The notes beneath the pieces were generated by a model. The model searched no databases and was not told where the DNA came from. It was given only the letters and a program-made list of their open reading frames with translations. The position numbers and the translations under genes are program-made. A stretch of DNA of 64,000 nucleotides from Chryseobacterium gleum (lineage in GTDB: Bacteria; Bacteroidota; Bacteroidia; Flavobacteriales_D; Crocinitomicaceae), in NCBI GenBank assembly GCA_945888625.1, contig CAMDAH010000002.1, positions 1-64,000 of the forward strand, written 5' to 3'. Below are positions 1 through 6,729 of this stretch, one piece after another. Every line of letters begins with the position of its first letter. Positions within the stretch are counted from its first letter, which is position 1.

Positions 1-806
1 TGGTAAAAAAAATGAAAATCAATTAAATCAACCCGTAACGATTTATGGATCCATTCGGCATTCGCCGCCCACGCAAAATCATGGACGTTTTCGGCTGTAA
101 ATTTCCATTGTGCAACATCGCCATTTGTGCTTTCTTTTTGTTTATCAACCCACCCATTGGCGGTATATGATTTATTTGAAAGTAAGCCAGTACCCGCAAT
201 TACAAAGCGTTTATTGCAGTTAATCGTAACATTGAAGTTCCCGAATGTCCCGGCAAATTCTCGTCCGAGGTAAGGGTCTGTATGCCACCCCTGCGCATCG
301 TAACGACAAATTTTAGGGTACCATTGAGTCAGTGTAAAATCAGTTCCTGCGGTATTGTTTTTTCCCGCTCTATTTAAACAGGCTGGGATTTGAGAAATAA
401 ACGCAATCGTAATTCTTGCTTTTGTTAAAGGAGCAATGGGGGATTTTAATTTAATCTTTCCAATTGATTCAAATACCTCTGCTGTATAGCTTTGCCCATC
501 TATTTTTATTTCCGAAATGGTAATCGAACCAAAATCGCTTGCATCCATTTCCGATTGATCATTTCCGAAAACAGTAAATGCATGACTACCTTTTTTAAAT
601 GCATTCCAATAAAGGTGTAGATAGATTTCGGAAAGACTGTCATTGGATTGATTGCTGTATTCAATCGTTTCTTCTCCTTTGACCAAGCCTTTTTGGTCGT
701 CTAAACTTGCTGTTATCGAATAATCTGCTTTTTGTTGCCAAGTGTTTTTCTGGCTGTAAATTGTACTCGTTAAAGCAATAGCGGCAATGATTAGGTTTTT
801 TCTCAT
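1..806 (-). CDS. M1 family metallopeptidase, N-terminal part (runs off the window)
   Basis: The frame is open from the ATG at 806 to the window edge, giving about 268 N-terminal codons. It begins with a signal peptide (MRKNLIIAAIALTSTIYSQ), so the product is exported. The visible part reads like the N-terminal beta-sandwich of M1 aminopeptidases: a repetitive acyl-chain-like region with EETIEYSNQSNDSL and YLHLYWNAF, then QWYPKICRYD, a GTFGNFNVTI stretch, and FVIAGTGLL followed by HDFAWAAN just before the edge. The catalytic HExxH and GxMEN motifs lie outside the window, so activity cannot be confirmed. The assignment rests on these family-typical N-terminal motifs. The gene is divergent from the DUF2480 gene at 969. 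Confidence 0.8.
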   Translation of the reverse strand, partial: MRKNLIIAAIALTSTIYSQKNTWQQKADYSITASLDDQKGLVKGEETIEYSNQSNDSLSEIYLHLYWNAFKKGSHAFTVFGNDQSEMDASDFGSITISEIKIDGQSYTAEVFESIGKIKLKSPIAPLTKARITIAFISQIPACLNRAGKNNTAGTDFTLTQWYPKICRYDAQGWHTDPYLGREFAGTFGNFNVTINCNKRFVIAGTGLLSNKSYTANGWVDKQKESTNGDVAQWKFTAENVHDFAWAANAEWIHKSLRVDLIDFHFFY

Positions 807-951
807 ATTGGTAAATGTACTAATTTATTTCATTTCATTTCGAGGTAATTTCCAAGGTTGATATTGAAAAAAAGAGGATTGGTTACATTGTGTCAAAGCT
901 AGGAGGTTCCCTTTTTCAGTGAATTATTCCGTCTTTACTTTTGCTTTATTG

Positions 952-959
952 TATCTTTG
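952..959 (+). promoter_or_regulatory. Candidate -7 element for the DUF2480 gene
   Basis: TATCTTTG matches the Bacteroidota -7 consensus TAnnTTTG exactly and lies 9 bases before the ATG at 969. No good TTTG -33 element is seen at the usual distance. The short distance implies a very short leader. Confidence 0.45.
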
Positions 960-968
960 TGAATTGAT

Positions 969-1472
969 ATGGAGAGCATAAAAAATAAAGTAAAAGAAAG
1001 TGGTTTAATTCAGTTGGATATGGCCGATTTTAGGCCAAAAATGCCAATTGAAGGAATTGATATTTCCAATAAACTTTGGCAGGGCTTAGTACTGAAAGAA
1101 AAAGATTTTAGGTTATGGATTAAGGAGCATGATTGGTCGCAATACAAGGAAAAAGCGATTTTTATCTTCTGCTCTACCGACGCCATTATTCCCACTTGGG
1201 CATTCATGCTAATTGGCAGCGAACTTTCTTCTTTTGCTATTTATTATGAGGTGGGTTCTGCAGCAGAACTAGAAAAAAGTTTAATCAAACAAAACATTGA
1301 AGCATTAGCTTTAGCGCCATTTTTTGATCAACGGATTATCGTTAAAGGTTGCGCCGAAATTTCTTGTCCTGAATTTGCCAGTTCATTGCTGGTGAAACAT
1401 CTTCGCCCGGTCGTGAAATCAATTATGTACGGCGAACCTTGTTCTACGGTGCCGATTTATAAAAAACGTTGA
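969..1472 (+). CDS. DUF2480 family protein
   Basis: This 167-residue soluble protein has no signal peptide. It resembles the DUF2480 family, which is common in Bacteroidota and has no assigned function. The recognisable parts are the opening KVKESGLIQLDMADFRP, the central LKEKDFRLWIKEHDWSQY, and FIFCSTDAIIPTWAFMLI. The ATG is the first in frame and follows a -7 promoter motif closely, which supports this start. The gene stands alone, divergent from the M1 peptidase, with a transposase remnant downstream. The function is unknown; the family call comes from memory of the motif pattern. Confidence 0.75.
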   Translation: MESIKNKVKESGLIQLDMADFRPKMPIEGIDISNKLWQGLVLKEKDFRLWIKEHDWSQYKEKAIFIFCSTDAIIPTWAFMLIGSELSSFAIYYEVGSAAELEKSLIKQNIEALALAPFFDQRIIVKGCAEISCPEFASSLLVKHLRPVVKSIMYGEPCSTVPIYKKR

Positions 1473-1543
1473 TTTGTTTTATTTAATCGTGTCAAGACCC
1501 TAAATATAACTTGATCTATTGCGTTCAAAGAAACAATTTCTAA

Positions 1544-2086
1544 TTGTTGACGAAAAAACACACAATCACAAAATTTCAAAACAAATACCGCATTGAATCA
1601 GCTCGACTGCAAGGATATGATTATGGATCGCATGGATATTATTTCGTTACCATTTGCACCAAAAATCGCATAAATTATTTTGGCGAAATATCCGTTTTTA
1701 CTGAAATCGGCAAAATTGCCAATGATTTCTGGAAAGAAATTCCCGCGCATTATCCCTTTGTCGAAATCGACCATTTTATTGTAATGCCTAATCATATTCA
1801 TGGGGTACTATTTTTCAATAGACCAGATAAAAAGGATTGGACCCCAAATAAATTTGGTGTGCAATCAGTTGATTTGAGCCCTTCTCGACTCCGCTCGATG
1901 TGCTCTTGAAAGTGGATTGAGTCCGCCGCGGCGGACGAAAGACACGCTTCCCCGCGCATTCAATTCATCGGTAAAACGTTATGCCAACCAAAATAAAATT
2001 GATTTTGAATTGCAATCACGGTATCATCATAAGAAACGACAAGGCGTTAAATGCGATTCGACGATACATTGATATTAATCAATATT
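1544..2086 (+). pseudogene. Degenerate REP-associated tyrosine transposase (RAYT, Y1_Tnp)
   Basis: The frame starting at TTG 1544 runs 121 codons and carries the N-terminal half of a Y1 transposase: YDYGSHGYYFVTICTKNR, then FVEIDHFIVMPNHIHGVLFF, which contains the HxH-type metal-binding signature (HIH). It stops at 1907-1909. Sequence typical of the C-terminal half continues downstream but in broken frames: VKRYANQNKIDFELQSRYH at about 1969-2025 in one frame, then IIIRNDKALNAIRRYIDIN from about 2024 in the next. A GC-rich palindrome lies at the breakpoint, and the stretch ends just before the XRE gene. Without an ATG start, with an early stop and at least one frameshift, it is very unlikely to make active transposase. 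Confidence 0.8.
1921..1936. repeat. Perfect 16-bp GC-rich palindrome inside the transposase remnant
   Basis: GTCCGCCGCGGCGGAC is a perfect inverted repeat in otherwise AT-rich DNA. It sits 11 bases after the stop codon of the truncated transposase frame. It is preceded by a second repeat-like string, TCTCGACTCCGCTCGA at 1883-1898. I saw no second copy of either in this window. A mobile REP-like palindrome is the best guess. Confidence 0.6.
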
Positions 2087-2324
2087 TATGTTTTCCGACC
2101 TTATAAAATAATTCAGACAATGTGTATTCAAAAGATTTGGCCAAATTGATTAATACTTTCAAACTGGGATTGAATTCCCCTTTTTCAATGCGTTGTATGG
2201 TTCTAATATCTACATCGCACATTGCTGCCAATTGAGACTGCGTGAAGTTTTTTGATTTTCGCAAACCACGTATTTCGGCGCCAAATTTCTTTATTTCAAG
2301 TTCGACTGAGGTTTCCACCTGCAA
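2079..2324 (-). CDS. XRE-family helix-turn-helix regulator
   Basis: The 81-residue product is a stand-alone Cro/CI-type DNA-binding domain. Residues about 15-70 form the HTH_3 fold: IRGLRKSKNFTQSQLAAMCDVD with recognition helix IRTIQRIEKGEFNPSLKVLINLAKSF. There is no second ligand-binding or protease domain. The gene is convergent with the transposase remnant, whose decayed 3' end it meets, and divergent from the lipoprotein gene at 2414, so that gene is a possible target. No phage or toxin partner is visible nearby. The family is certain, the role unknown. Confidence 0.85.
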   Translation of the reverse strand: MQVETSVELEIKKFGAEIRGLRKSKNFTQSQLAAMCDVDIRTIQRIEKGEFNPSLKVLINLAKSFEYTLSELFYKVGKHKY

Positions 2325-2413
2325 AATTGAGAATTATGAAAATATTAATAAGCGACATATATTCCGTATCATCAATAATTTAATTATCTTAGCAAAAAAT
2401 TAAACTATAAATT

Positions 2414-2845
2414 ATGAAAAAAACAATTTTATTTATTTGTCTTGGTCTGATCATGACAACATTTAATTCGTGTAAAAAAGAAGGGTGTATGGATATTGAT
2501 GCAGGCAATTACAGCTCAGAAGTAAAAAAAGATGATGGAAGTTGTGTTTATTCTGAAAAGTTGATTATTTGGCAAGATTTGGCAGCATCTCAATATTTAA
2601 CGTCCGTAGGAATAACAGGATTATCCTTTTATGTGAACGGGCAACTAATAGGAACTTGTTTAGCCACTAATTATTGGACTGGTACTCCAAGTTGTGAACA
2701 AACCGGAATTGCAAGTACTACTATAGATTTAGGAAAAATTACAACATCAACAGTAAATCTTGAAGTAAAAGATCAAACTGGAGTTTCACTGTGGACAGAT
2801 TTGGTTACTATAACTGCAGGAAGTTGTACTACTTATCAATTATAA
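2414..2845 (+). CDS. Small lipoprotein with a GCxDxxAxNY...DGSC motif
   Basis: This 143-residue protein has a lipoprotein signal peptide ending in the lipobox FNSC (Cys at residue 20). Immediately after it comes GCMDIDAGNYSSEVKKDDGSC, a variant of the GCTDPxAxNYNPxAxxDDGSCxY module often found in bacteroidotal surface proteins. The rest is a predicted beta-rich domain with a pair of cysteines (CLATNYWTGTPSC). The final residues AGSCTTYQL are duplicated as a decayed copy downstream. It probably sits on the outer membrane; the function is unknown. Confidence 0.75.
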   Translation: MKKTILFICLGLIMTTFNSCKKEGCMDIDAGNYSSEVKKDDGSCVYSEKLIIWQDLAASQYLTSVGITGLSFYVNGQLIGTCLATNYWTGTPSCEQTGIASTTIDLGKITTSTVNLEVKDQTGVSLWTDLVTITAGSCTTYQL

Positions 2846-2867
2846 ATTATTCGGTATTTAAAACACC

Positions 2868-2906
2868 ATGAACGCAGGATCTTGTACAACTTACCAAATA
2901 TTATAA
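2868..2906 (+). pseudogene. Decayed duplicate of the 3' end of the preceding lipoprotein gene
   Basis: Twenty-two bases after the lipoprotein stop codon, the sequence encodes M-NAGSCTTYQIL-stop. This closely copies the AGSCTTYQL-stop end of the upstream gene but with different synonymous codons (for example TCT TGT ACA ACT TAC against AGT TGT ACT ACT TAT). It looks like the remnant of a tandem paralogue whose body was deleted. Confidence 0.6.
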
Positions 2907-2929
2907 CTTATTATTAACTAACTTAAAAT

Positions 2930-2959
2930 AAAAAACCCCGCTAACAAGCGGGGTTTTTT
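2930..2959. terminator. Bidirectional rho-independent terminator
   Basis: CCCCGCT and AGCGGGG form a 7-bp GC stem around an AACA loop, flanked by A6 on one side and T6 on the other, giving a 13-bp hairpin that works in both directions. It lies between the convergent lipoprotein and hydrolase genes. Confidence 0.9.
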
Positions 2960-2969
2960 ATTTTTCACC

Positions 2970-3731
2970 CTACCGCAAGCAAAACCCTAAAACCAATTGA
3001 ATAAATTCCTCTTGTGCTTCGGCATGTACCCAATGTCCGGCGCCTAAAATGGTTTCAAATTCGCTATCGGGAAATACATTTTCTATTTCAGGGATGTCGT
3101 CGTCTAAAATGTAATTAGACAATTCGCCTCTGATGAAAATCGTTGTTGTAAGCACAACTTGTTTCGGAATCGCGCTAAGTATTTCGCCCATGTTTTTTTC
3201 AAGAATAGGTACGTTCATACGCCAGGCCAATTCGCCTTTCGTTTTCCAATATAGATTCTTTAGAAGAAATTGTCTAACACTTTGGTTATCTATGTATTTC
3301 TCTAAGTCATGCTCGGCTTCTCCGCGGGATTTGTAAGTGGCTAAATTTAACCCATGAATTCCTGCTAAGATATGTTGATGGTGCATCGGATAATCCTTTA
3401 TTCCCATGTCGACTAAAATAAGTTTGTCGAGTAAATTTGGATGTTGTTGTGCCAATGTCATGGCAACTTTTGCCCCCATGGAATGCCCAAGTAAGATGAT
3501 TTTTTTTAGATTCAATTCTTCAATCAAGCCATGAACATCTTCTGCCATTAGGTCATAAGTGTGGGCTGGTGACCAAAAGGAATGCCCATGATTTCGTAAG
3601 TCAACTAAATAAACGGTGTAGAAATCCGCTAATTTTTTTGCTTGGGATTGCCAATTATCTGATGAACCAAATAGTCCATGCAGAATTACCAAAGGAGCCC
3701 CTTTTCCGAGAACCCGATAGTGTAGCATCAT
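2970..3731 (-). CDS. Alpha/beta hydrolase (YbfF-like esterase)
   Basis: This 253-residue cytoplasmic protein has the alpha/beta-hydrolase landmarks: the oxyanion segment LHGLFGSSDNW at about 18-27, the nucleophile elbow GHSMG with Ser84, and the catalytic His at the C-terminus (GAGHWVH, His233). VDLRNHGHS near residue 44-51 is also typical of the YbfF/esterase branch. The length is normal for that family (about 255). The start overlaps the stop of the upstream HMA lipoprotein gene by four bases (ATGA), so the two are probably one operon. Substrate unknown; short acyl esters are likely. Confidence 0.88.
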   Translation of the reverse strand: MMLHYRVLGKGAPLVILHGLFGSSDNWQSQAKKLADFYTVYLVDLRNHGHSFWSPAHTYDLMAEDVHGLIEELNLKKIILLGHSMGAKVAMTLAQQHPNLLDKLILVDMGIKDYPMHHQHILAGIHGLNLATYKSRGEAEHDLEKYIDNQSVRQFLLKNLYWKTKGELAWRMNVPILEKNMGEILSAIPKQVVLTTTIFIRGELSNYILDDDIPEIENVFPDSEFETILGAGHWVHAEAQEEFIQLVLGFCLR

Positions 3732-4105
3732 TTTTTATCACTGGTATAGGAGGATTCAGAAATCGTTTCGGCGGTAAATTGTTTGTCGTTCATTTTGGTA
3801 ATTACCTTGAGCAGCTTTTCTTTTGAAGAAAGGGAATTATTGTAATACACAGTGATCAACTGCGCCTCCTTGTCTTCTACAAAATCGACCTCTACTTTTT
3901 CAACAGCATTTGTCGCTAATAATTCCTTTCTGATTGCACCGCCACAACCCATTTTACACACCATTCCGGTAACACCAAGGGTTAATTTACTATTTGACCT
4001 TATCGGTTTTACAAGAGATTTTGTTTCTTTATTTTTAATTACTTGCTTATCAGTGCAGGCCGCAAGTACTAATGTTAATGAGAGAAATAATAGGAGTGAT
4101 TTCAT
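3728..4105 (-). CDS. Heavy-metal-associated (HMA-like) domain lipoprotein
   Basis: The ATG at 4105 gives 125 residues beginning MKSLLLFLSLTLVLAAC, a lipoprotein signal with lipobox LAAC. The longer frame to 4126 starts at a TTG that overlaps the -7 promoter element, so I reject it. After a short linker comes an HMA-type ferredoxin-like fold (LGVTGMVCKMGCGGAIRKEL ... VEKVEVDFVEDKEAQLITVYY). The metal loop is C-x3-C (GMVCKMGC) rather than the usual CxxC. The protein is probably periplasmic-facing and binds a soft metal such as copper. It shares an operon with the hydrolase. Confidence 0.75.
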   Translation of the reverse strand: MKSLLLFLSLTLVLAACTDKQVIKNKETKSLVKPIRSNSKLTLGVTGMVCKMGCGGAIRKELLATNAVEKVEVDFVEDKEAQLITVYYNNSLSSKEKLLKVITKMNDKQFTAETISESSYTSDKK

Positions 4106-4123
4106 AAGTATTTTTTCTATGTA

Positions 4124-4131
4124 CAAAGTTA
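4124..4131 (-). promoter_or_regulatory. Candidate -7 element for the HMA lipoprotein gene
   Basis: Read on the minus strand this is TAACTTTG, an exact TAnnTTTG match 18 bases before the ATG at 4105. No clear TTTG -33 element is present. It lies within the block that is duplicated at 5132. Confidence 0.45.
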
Positions 4132-4174
4132 ATATCTTTTAAGTGGTTTGAATTCATGACTTTTATTAATTTTG
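4125..4174 (+). repeat. Duplicated promoter block, copy 1
   Basis: About 50 bases beginning AAAGTTAATATCTTT match 5132-5181 with only four visible differences. The block ends at a plus-strand -7 element, TAATTTTG (4167-4174), with TTTG at 4147-4150 (16-base spacer). It lies directly upstream of the outer-membrane-like gene at 4198. Confidence 0.85.
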
Positions 4175-4197
4175 ATTACATTCTATTTTTCAAATTC

Positions 4198-5016
4198 ATG
4201 AAATCACGTTTGTTACTTTACTTTTCTTTATTTACATCTTATGTGTTTACGCAAATAGGATATGATATTCAACCCGACAGACCCGGATTAGGAGAATCTT
4301 CTCAAGTTTTAAGAAAAGGATTCTTACAAATTGAATCGGGAGGTAACTATCAATGGGATAAGTTAGAAAGTATGGCAAATGAACCCATCATTTCTCAGCG
4401 AGAAGTTTCCTTCAATTCTACATTTTTGCGTTTGGGAATTTCTGATTTTTGTGAATTTCGATTGGCATGGAACATAGGGCAAGGGTTTGATTTGTACAAA
4501 CCAATCAATTCAACTAATTCATTTATTGAGAAATCTCCTGTTGGTTTGTCACCTATTTCTCTAGGTTTTAAAGTGAAAGTATTGAATGGTGGAGGTTGGA
4601 TTCCGAGTACAGCTCTGCTAGGAATGATGGGGATACCTAATTGGGCATCTACTGATTTAGTAGCAACATCGTTTTCTCCATCAATTTTGGTTCCAATGGA
4701 ATGGGATTTAGCTGACAGTTGGTTGCTTACAATAAATAATGGCTTGTTTTGGGATGGAGAAGTAATCGATGCTTCGTATTTTAACTCTTTTGGATTGGAT
4801 TGGATGGCAACAAAAACTATTGGTCTTTTTGTTGAACTTTACAGCAATTATGATAAAGCGAATAATTTACAACCTGGATTTAATGGAGGAATTATCTGGC
4901 GAATTAGAGAAAATCTTCAATTAGATTTATCCTCTGGATTCGGCTTGTTGAGTCAAATGTCTGATGGATTCATCAATGGAGGAGTATCTTATCGCTTAAA
5001 TTTCAATAAAAAATAG
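4198..5016 (+). CDS. Outer-membrane transporter-like protein
   Basis: The ATG at 4198 gives 272 residues with a clean signal peptide (MKSRLLLYFSLFTSYVFTQ). An upstream ATG at 4156 lies inside the promoter block, so the internal start is preferred. The mature part begins with QPDRPGLGESSQVLRKGFLQIESG, which resembles bacteroidotal proteins of the phenol-degradation MetA-like or transporter family. It then alternates short hydrophobic beta-strand-like segments (FLRLGISDFCEFRLAWNIG, ISLGFKVKVLNGGGW, LQLDLSSGFGLLSQ) and ends in an amphipathic strand, YRLNF. It is probably an outer-membrane barrel; the substrate is unknown. Confidence 0.65.
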   Translation: MKSRLLLYFSLFTSYVFTQIGYDIQPDRPGLGESSQVLRKGFLQIESGGNYQWDKLESMANEPIISQREVSFNSTFLRLGISDFCEFRLAWNIGQGFDLYKPINSTNSFIEKSPVGLSPISLGFKVKVLNGGGWIPSTALLGMMGIPNWASTDLVATSFSPSILVPMEWDLADSWLLTINNGLFWDGEVIDASYFNSFGLDWMATKTIGLFVELYSNYDKANNLQPGFNGGIIWRIRENLQLDLSSGFGLLSQMSDGFINGGVSYRLNFNKK

Positions 5017-5131
5017 TAAGTTAATTCGGAAAAGTCGCCTTTTTATACAATAAAATTTAAAGAGTTAGACTTACGAAAATAAACTGTTGACTGTTAAATT
5101 TTAATTACTTCTAAAACGAAATACTTGATAA

Positions 5132-5181
5132 AAAGTTAATATCTTTCAAGTGGTTTGAATTAATGACTTTTACTAAATTTG
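5132..5181 (+). repeat. Duplicated promoter block, copy 2
   Basis: This near-copy of 4125-4174 retains TTTG (5154-5157) and the -7 element TAAATTTG (5174-5181) with the same 16-base spacer. It lies 22 bases before the ATG of the first lipoprotein paralogue at 5204. Conservation through the promoter and divergence after it suggest that the two genes share regulation. Confidence 0.85.
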
Positions 5182-5203
5182 TCAAAATTTTTAAATTTAT
5201 ATT

Positions 5204-5644
5204 ATGAAAAGAATCTTAAGTTTCGGTTTAGTTGCTCTTTTTGCTTCTACTCTTTTATTGTCCTCTTGTAGCAAATACGATGAGGGTTCAAATTTTACCT
5301 TGTTGACAAAGAAGTCAAGAATGGTTAATAACTGGCATTTAACTTCTATCACTCAGGATGGATTGGCGCTCAACATGTCTGGGATTTCTTTACACATGGA
5401 GTTAATGAAAGACGGTTCAGCAACGAATACATTAAGTTATACTGTTCTTGGGCAGACATTTGAAGATGTTGCCATTGGTACTTGGGAATTCAACGACGAT
5501 AAATCAAAATTAGTTTTAACAGAAACTGGCGCGACAGTTTCGGATGAATACACCATTTTAAAACTAACAAAAGACGAAATGAAAACTGAGCAGATCGATC
5601 CTTCAACAGGTTCTGTTTCTGTTAATACTTGGGCCACAAAATAA
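5204..5644 (+). CDS. Lipocalin-like lipoprotein, paralogue 1 of 3
   Basis: The 146-residue product has a lipoprotein signal ending LLSSC (Cys at residue 22). A lipocalin-like, beta-rich domain of about 120 residues follows: KYDEGSNFTLLTKKSRMVNNWHLTSI at the N-terminus, GTWEFNDDKSKLVLTETG in the middle and a short C-terminal strand. The pattern KY-x3-S-x-F-x-L-x-TKK-x-R-x2-N-x-W-x-L-x-S is shared with the genes at 5761 and 6286, so these are tandem paralogues. This one is driven by duplicated promoter block copy 2 and ends at a terminator, so it is probably transcribed alone. Function unknown. Confidence 0.75.
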   Translation: MKRILSFGLVALFASTLLLSSCSKYDEGSNFTLLTKKSRMVNNWHLTSITQDGLALNMSGISLHMELMKDGSATNTLSYTVLGQTFEDVAIGTWEFNDDKSKLVLTETGATVSDEYTILKLTKDEMKTEQIDPSTGSVSVNTWATK

Positions 5645-5661
5645 ACGTTATTTTCTTTATG

Positions 5662-5689
5662 AAACCACCTGAAAGGGTGGTTTTTTTTT
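5662..5689 (+). terminator. Rho-independent terminator after lipoprotein paralogue 1
   Basis: AAACCACC and GGTGGTTT form an 8-bp stem with a six-base loop, followed by a run of T. It lies 17 bases after the stop codon at 5644. Confidence 0.85.
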
Positions 5690-5760
5690 GTTCAAAATTT
5701 TAATTTCTACTGTAACCAAAGGAAGGTCTACGCGTACTTACAGCTTTCAACTTACGCTAA

Positions 5761-6204
5761 ATGAAATCGGGATTTTTAATTGGTTTTTTTCTCTTGTCTT
5801 TGCTCAGTTCTTGTGAAAAGTACAAGGATTCCTCGCGCTTCGCTCTGCTATCCACGAATCAACGATTGTCAAAAGATTGGAAATTAGTTTCTCAAAGTGA
5901 AAATGCACATGCTTCCGATTTGACTGGTTTTGATGTTCATTTAATAGTATTACCAAATCAGACGTATTCTTTTAGTACGAACTACACCCATTTTGGAGAG
6001 GTAATTAAAACAGAAAAAAGGGGGAAATGGCAGTTTGTATCAAGTAGTAAAACATTATTCTTAAGTGAGTTAGGCGGAACTAAAGTGGAGCGTTTTACTG
6101 TACTTGTTTTAAAAAAAGGGGAGATGCAACTGCAACAAAATAGCCCATCTTCACATGCTGTAAAGTCGATAACGACAAAGCTTTATCAATTCAAATCAAA
6201 ATAA
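5761..6204 (+). CDS. Lipocalin-like lipoprotein, paralogue 2 of 3
   Basis: The 147-residue product has lipobox LLSSC and then EKYKDSSRFALLSTNQRLSKDWKLVS, clearly homologous to its two neighbours. RGKWQFVSSSKTLFLSELGG matches GTWEFNDDKSKLVLTETG of paralogue 1. It is the most divergent of the three, having lost the TKK motif (STN instead) and with a more basic C-terminal half. The start is the first ATG after the signal-peptide region. No strong -7 element is visible just upstream. Function unknown. Confidence 0.7.
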   Translation: MKSGFLIGFFLLSLLSSCEKYKDSSRFALLSTNQRLSKDWKLVSQSENAHASDLTGFDVHLIVLPNQTYSFSTNYTHFGEVIKTEKRGKWQFVSSSKTLFLSELGGTKVERFTVLVLKKGEMQLQQNSPSSHAVKSITTKLYQFKSK

Positions 6205-6240
6205 ATTAGCTTTTTTGTTAAAGTTGTTTTCGTTAGAATT

Positions 6241-6271
6241 TTTGGAGACAAAATTTTAATCACTACATTTG
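6241..6271 (+). promoter_or_regulatory. Consensus Bacteroidota promoter for lipoprotein paralogue 3
   Basis: TTTG (6241-6244), a 19-base spacer and TACATTTG (6264-6271) match the TTTG-N19-TAnnTTTG consensus exactly. The ATG at 6286 follows 14 bases later. Paralogue 3 therefore has its own promoter, unlike that of paralogue 1. Confidence 0.8.
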
Positions 6272-6285
6272 ATAAAAATTATATC

Positions 6286-6729
6286 ATGAAAGTTTTACTT
6301 CGATCTATCTTTTTCGCAATTTTATTACTTGTTACTTTCGCTTCTTGCGATAAATATCCAAATGGTCCAAGTTTCTCCTTGCGTACCAAAAAAGCTCGCT
6401 TGTGTAATGAGTGGGTGTTGACCAGTTACCAAATTAACGGTAGTGAGTTTATTCAAAGTCAGCCGGATGTTAAAATGGCAATTGACAAAGACGACACGTA
6501 TTCTATTTCGAGTTCATCAACGTTGCTTGGTCAAATACAATCAGAATTTGAGCATGGCACTTGGACCCTAGAAGCCGAGGGCACAAAATTAGTTATTCTC
6601 CTAGACGGTGAAGAATTTCCTTCCGAATACACTATTAATGAATTGCGAAACAATTCATTATCACTCCAATACTATAACCCAACTAACAATAAGACCTACG
6701 TAATGGGTTATTCTTCGGCAAGCAATTAA
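6286..6729 (+). CDS. Lipocalin-like lipoprotein, paralogue 3 of 3
   Basis: The 147-residue product has a lipoprotein signal ending FASC, then DKYPNGPSFSLRTKKARLCNEWVLTS, the same opening as paralogue 1. GTWTLEAEGTKLVILLDGEEFPSEYTINEL follows the paralogue pattern. The 3' end overlaps the convergent 3-hydroxyanthranilate dioxygenase gene by four bases, and no terminator separates them. Three copies with separate promoters suggest a surface lipoprotein family undergoing duplication. Function unknown. Confidence 0.75.
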   Translation: MKVLLRSIFFAILLLVTFASCDKYPNGPSFSLRTKKARLCNEWVLTSYQINGSEFIQSQPDVKMAIDKDDTYSISSSSTLLGQIQSEFEHGTWTLEAEGTKLVILLDGEEFPSEYTINELRNNSLSLQYYNPTNNKTYVMGYSSASN

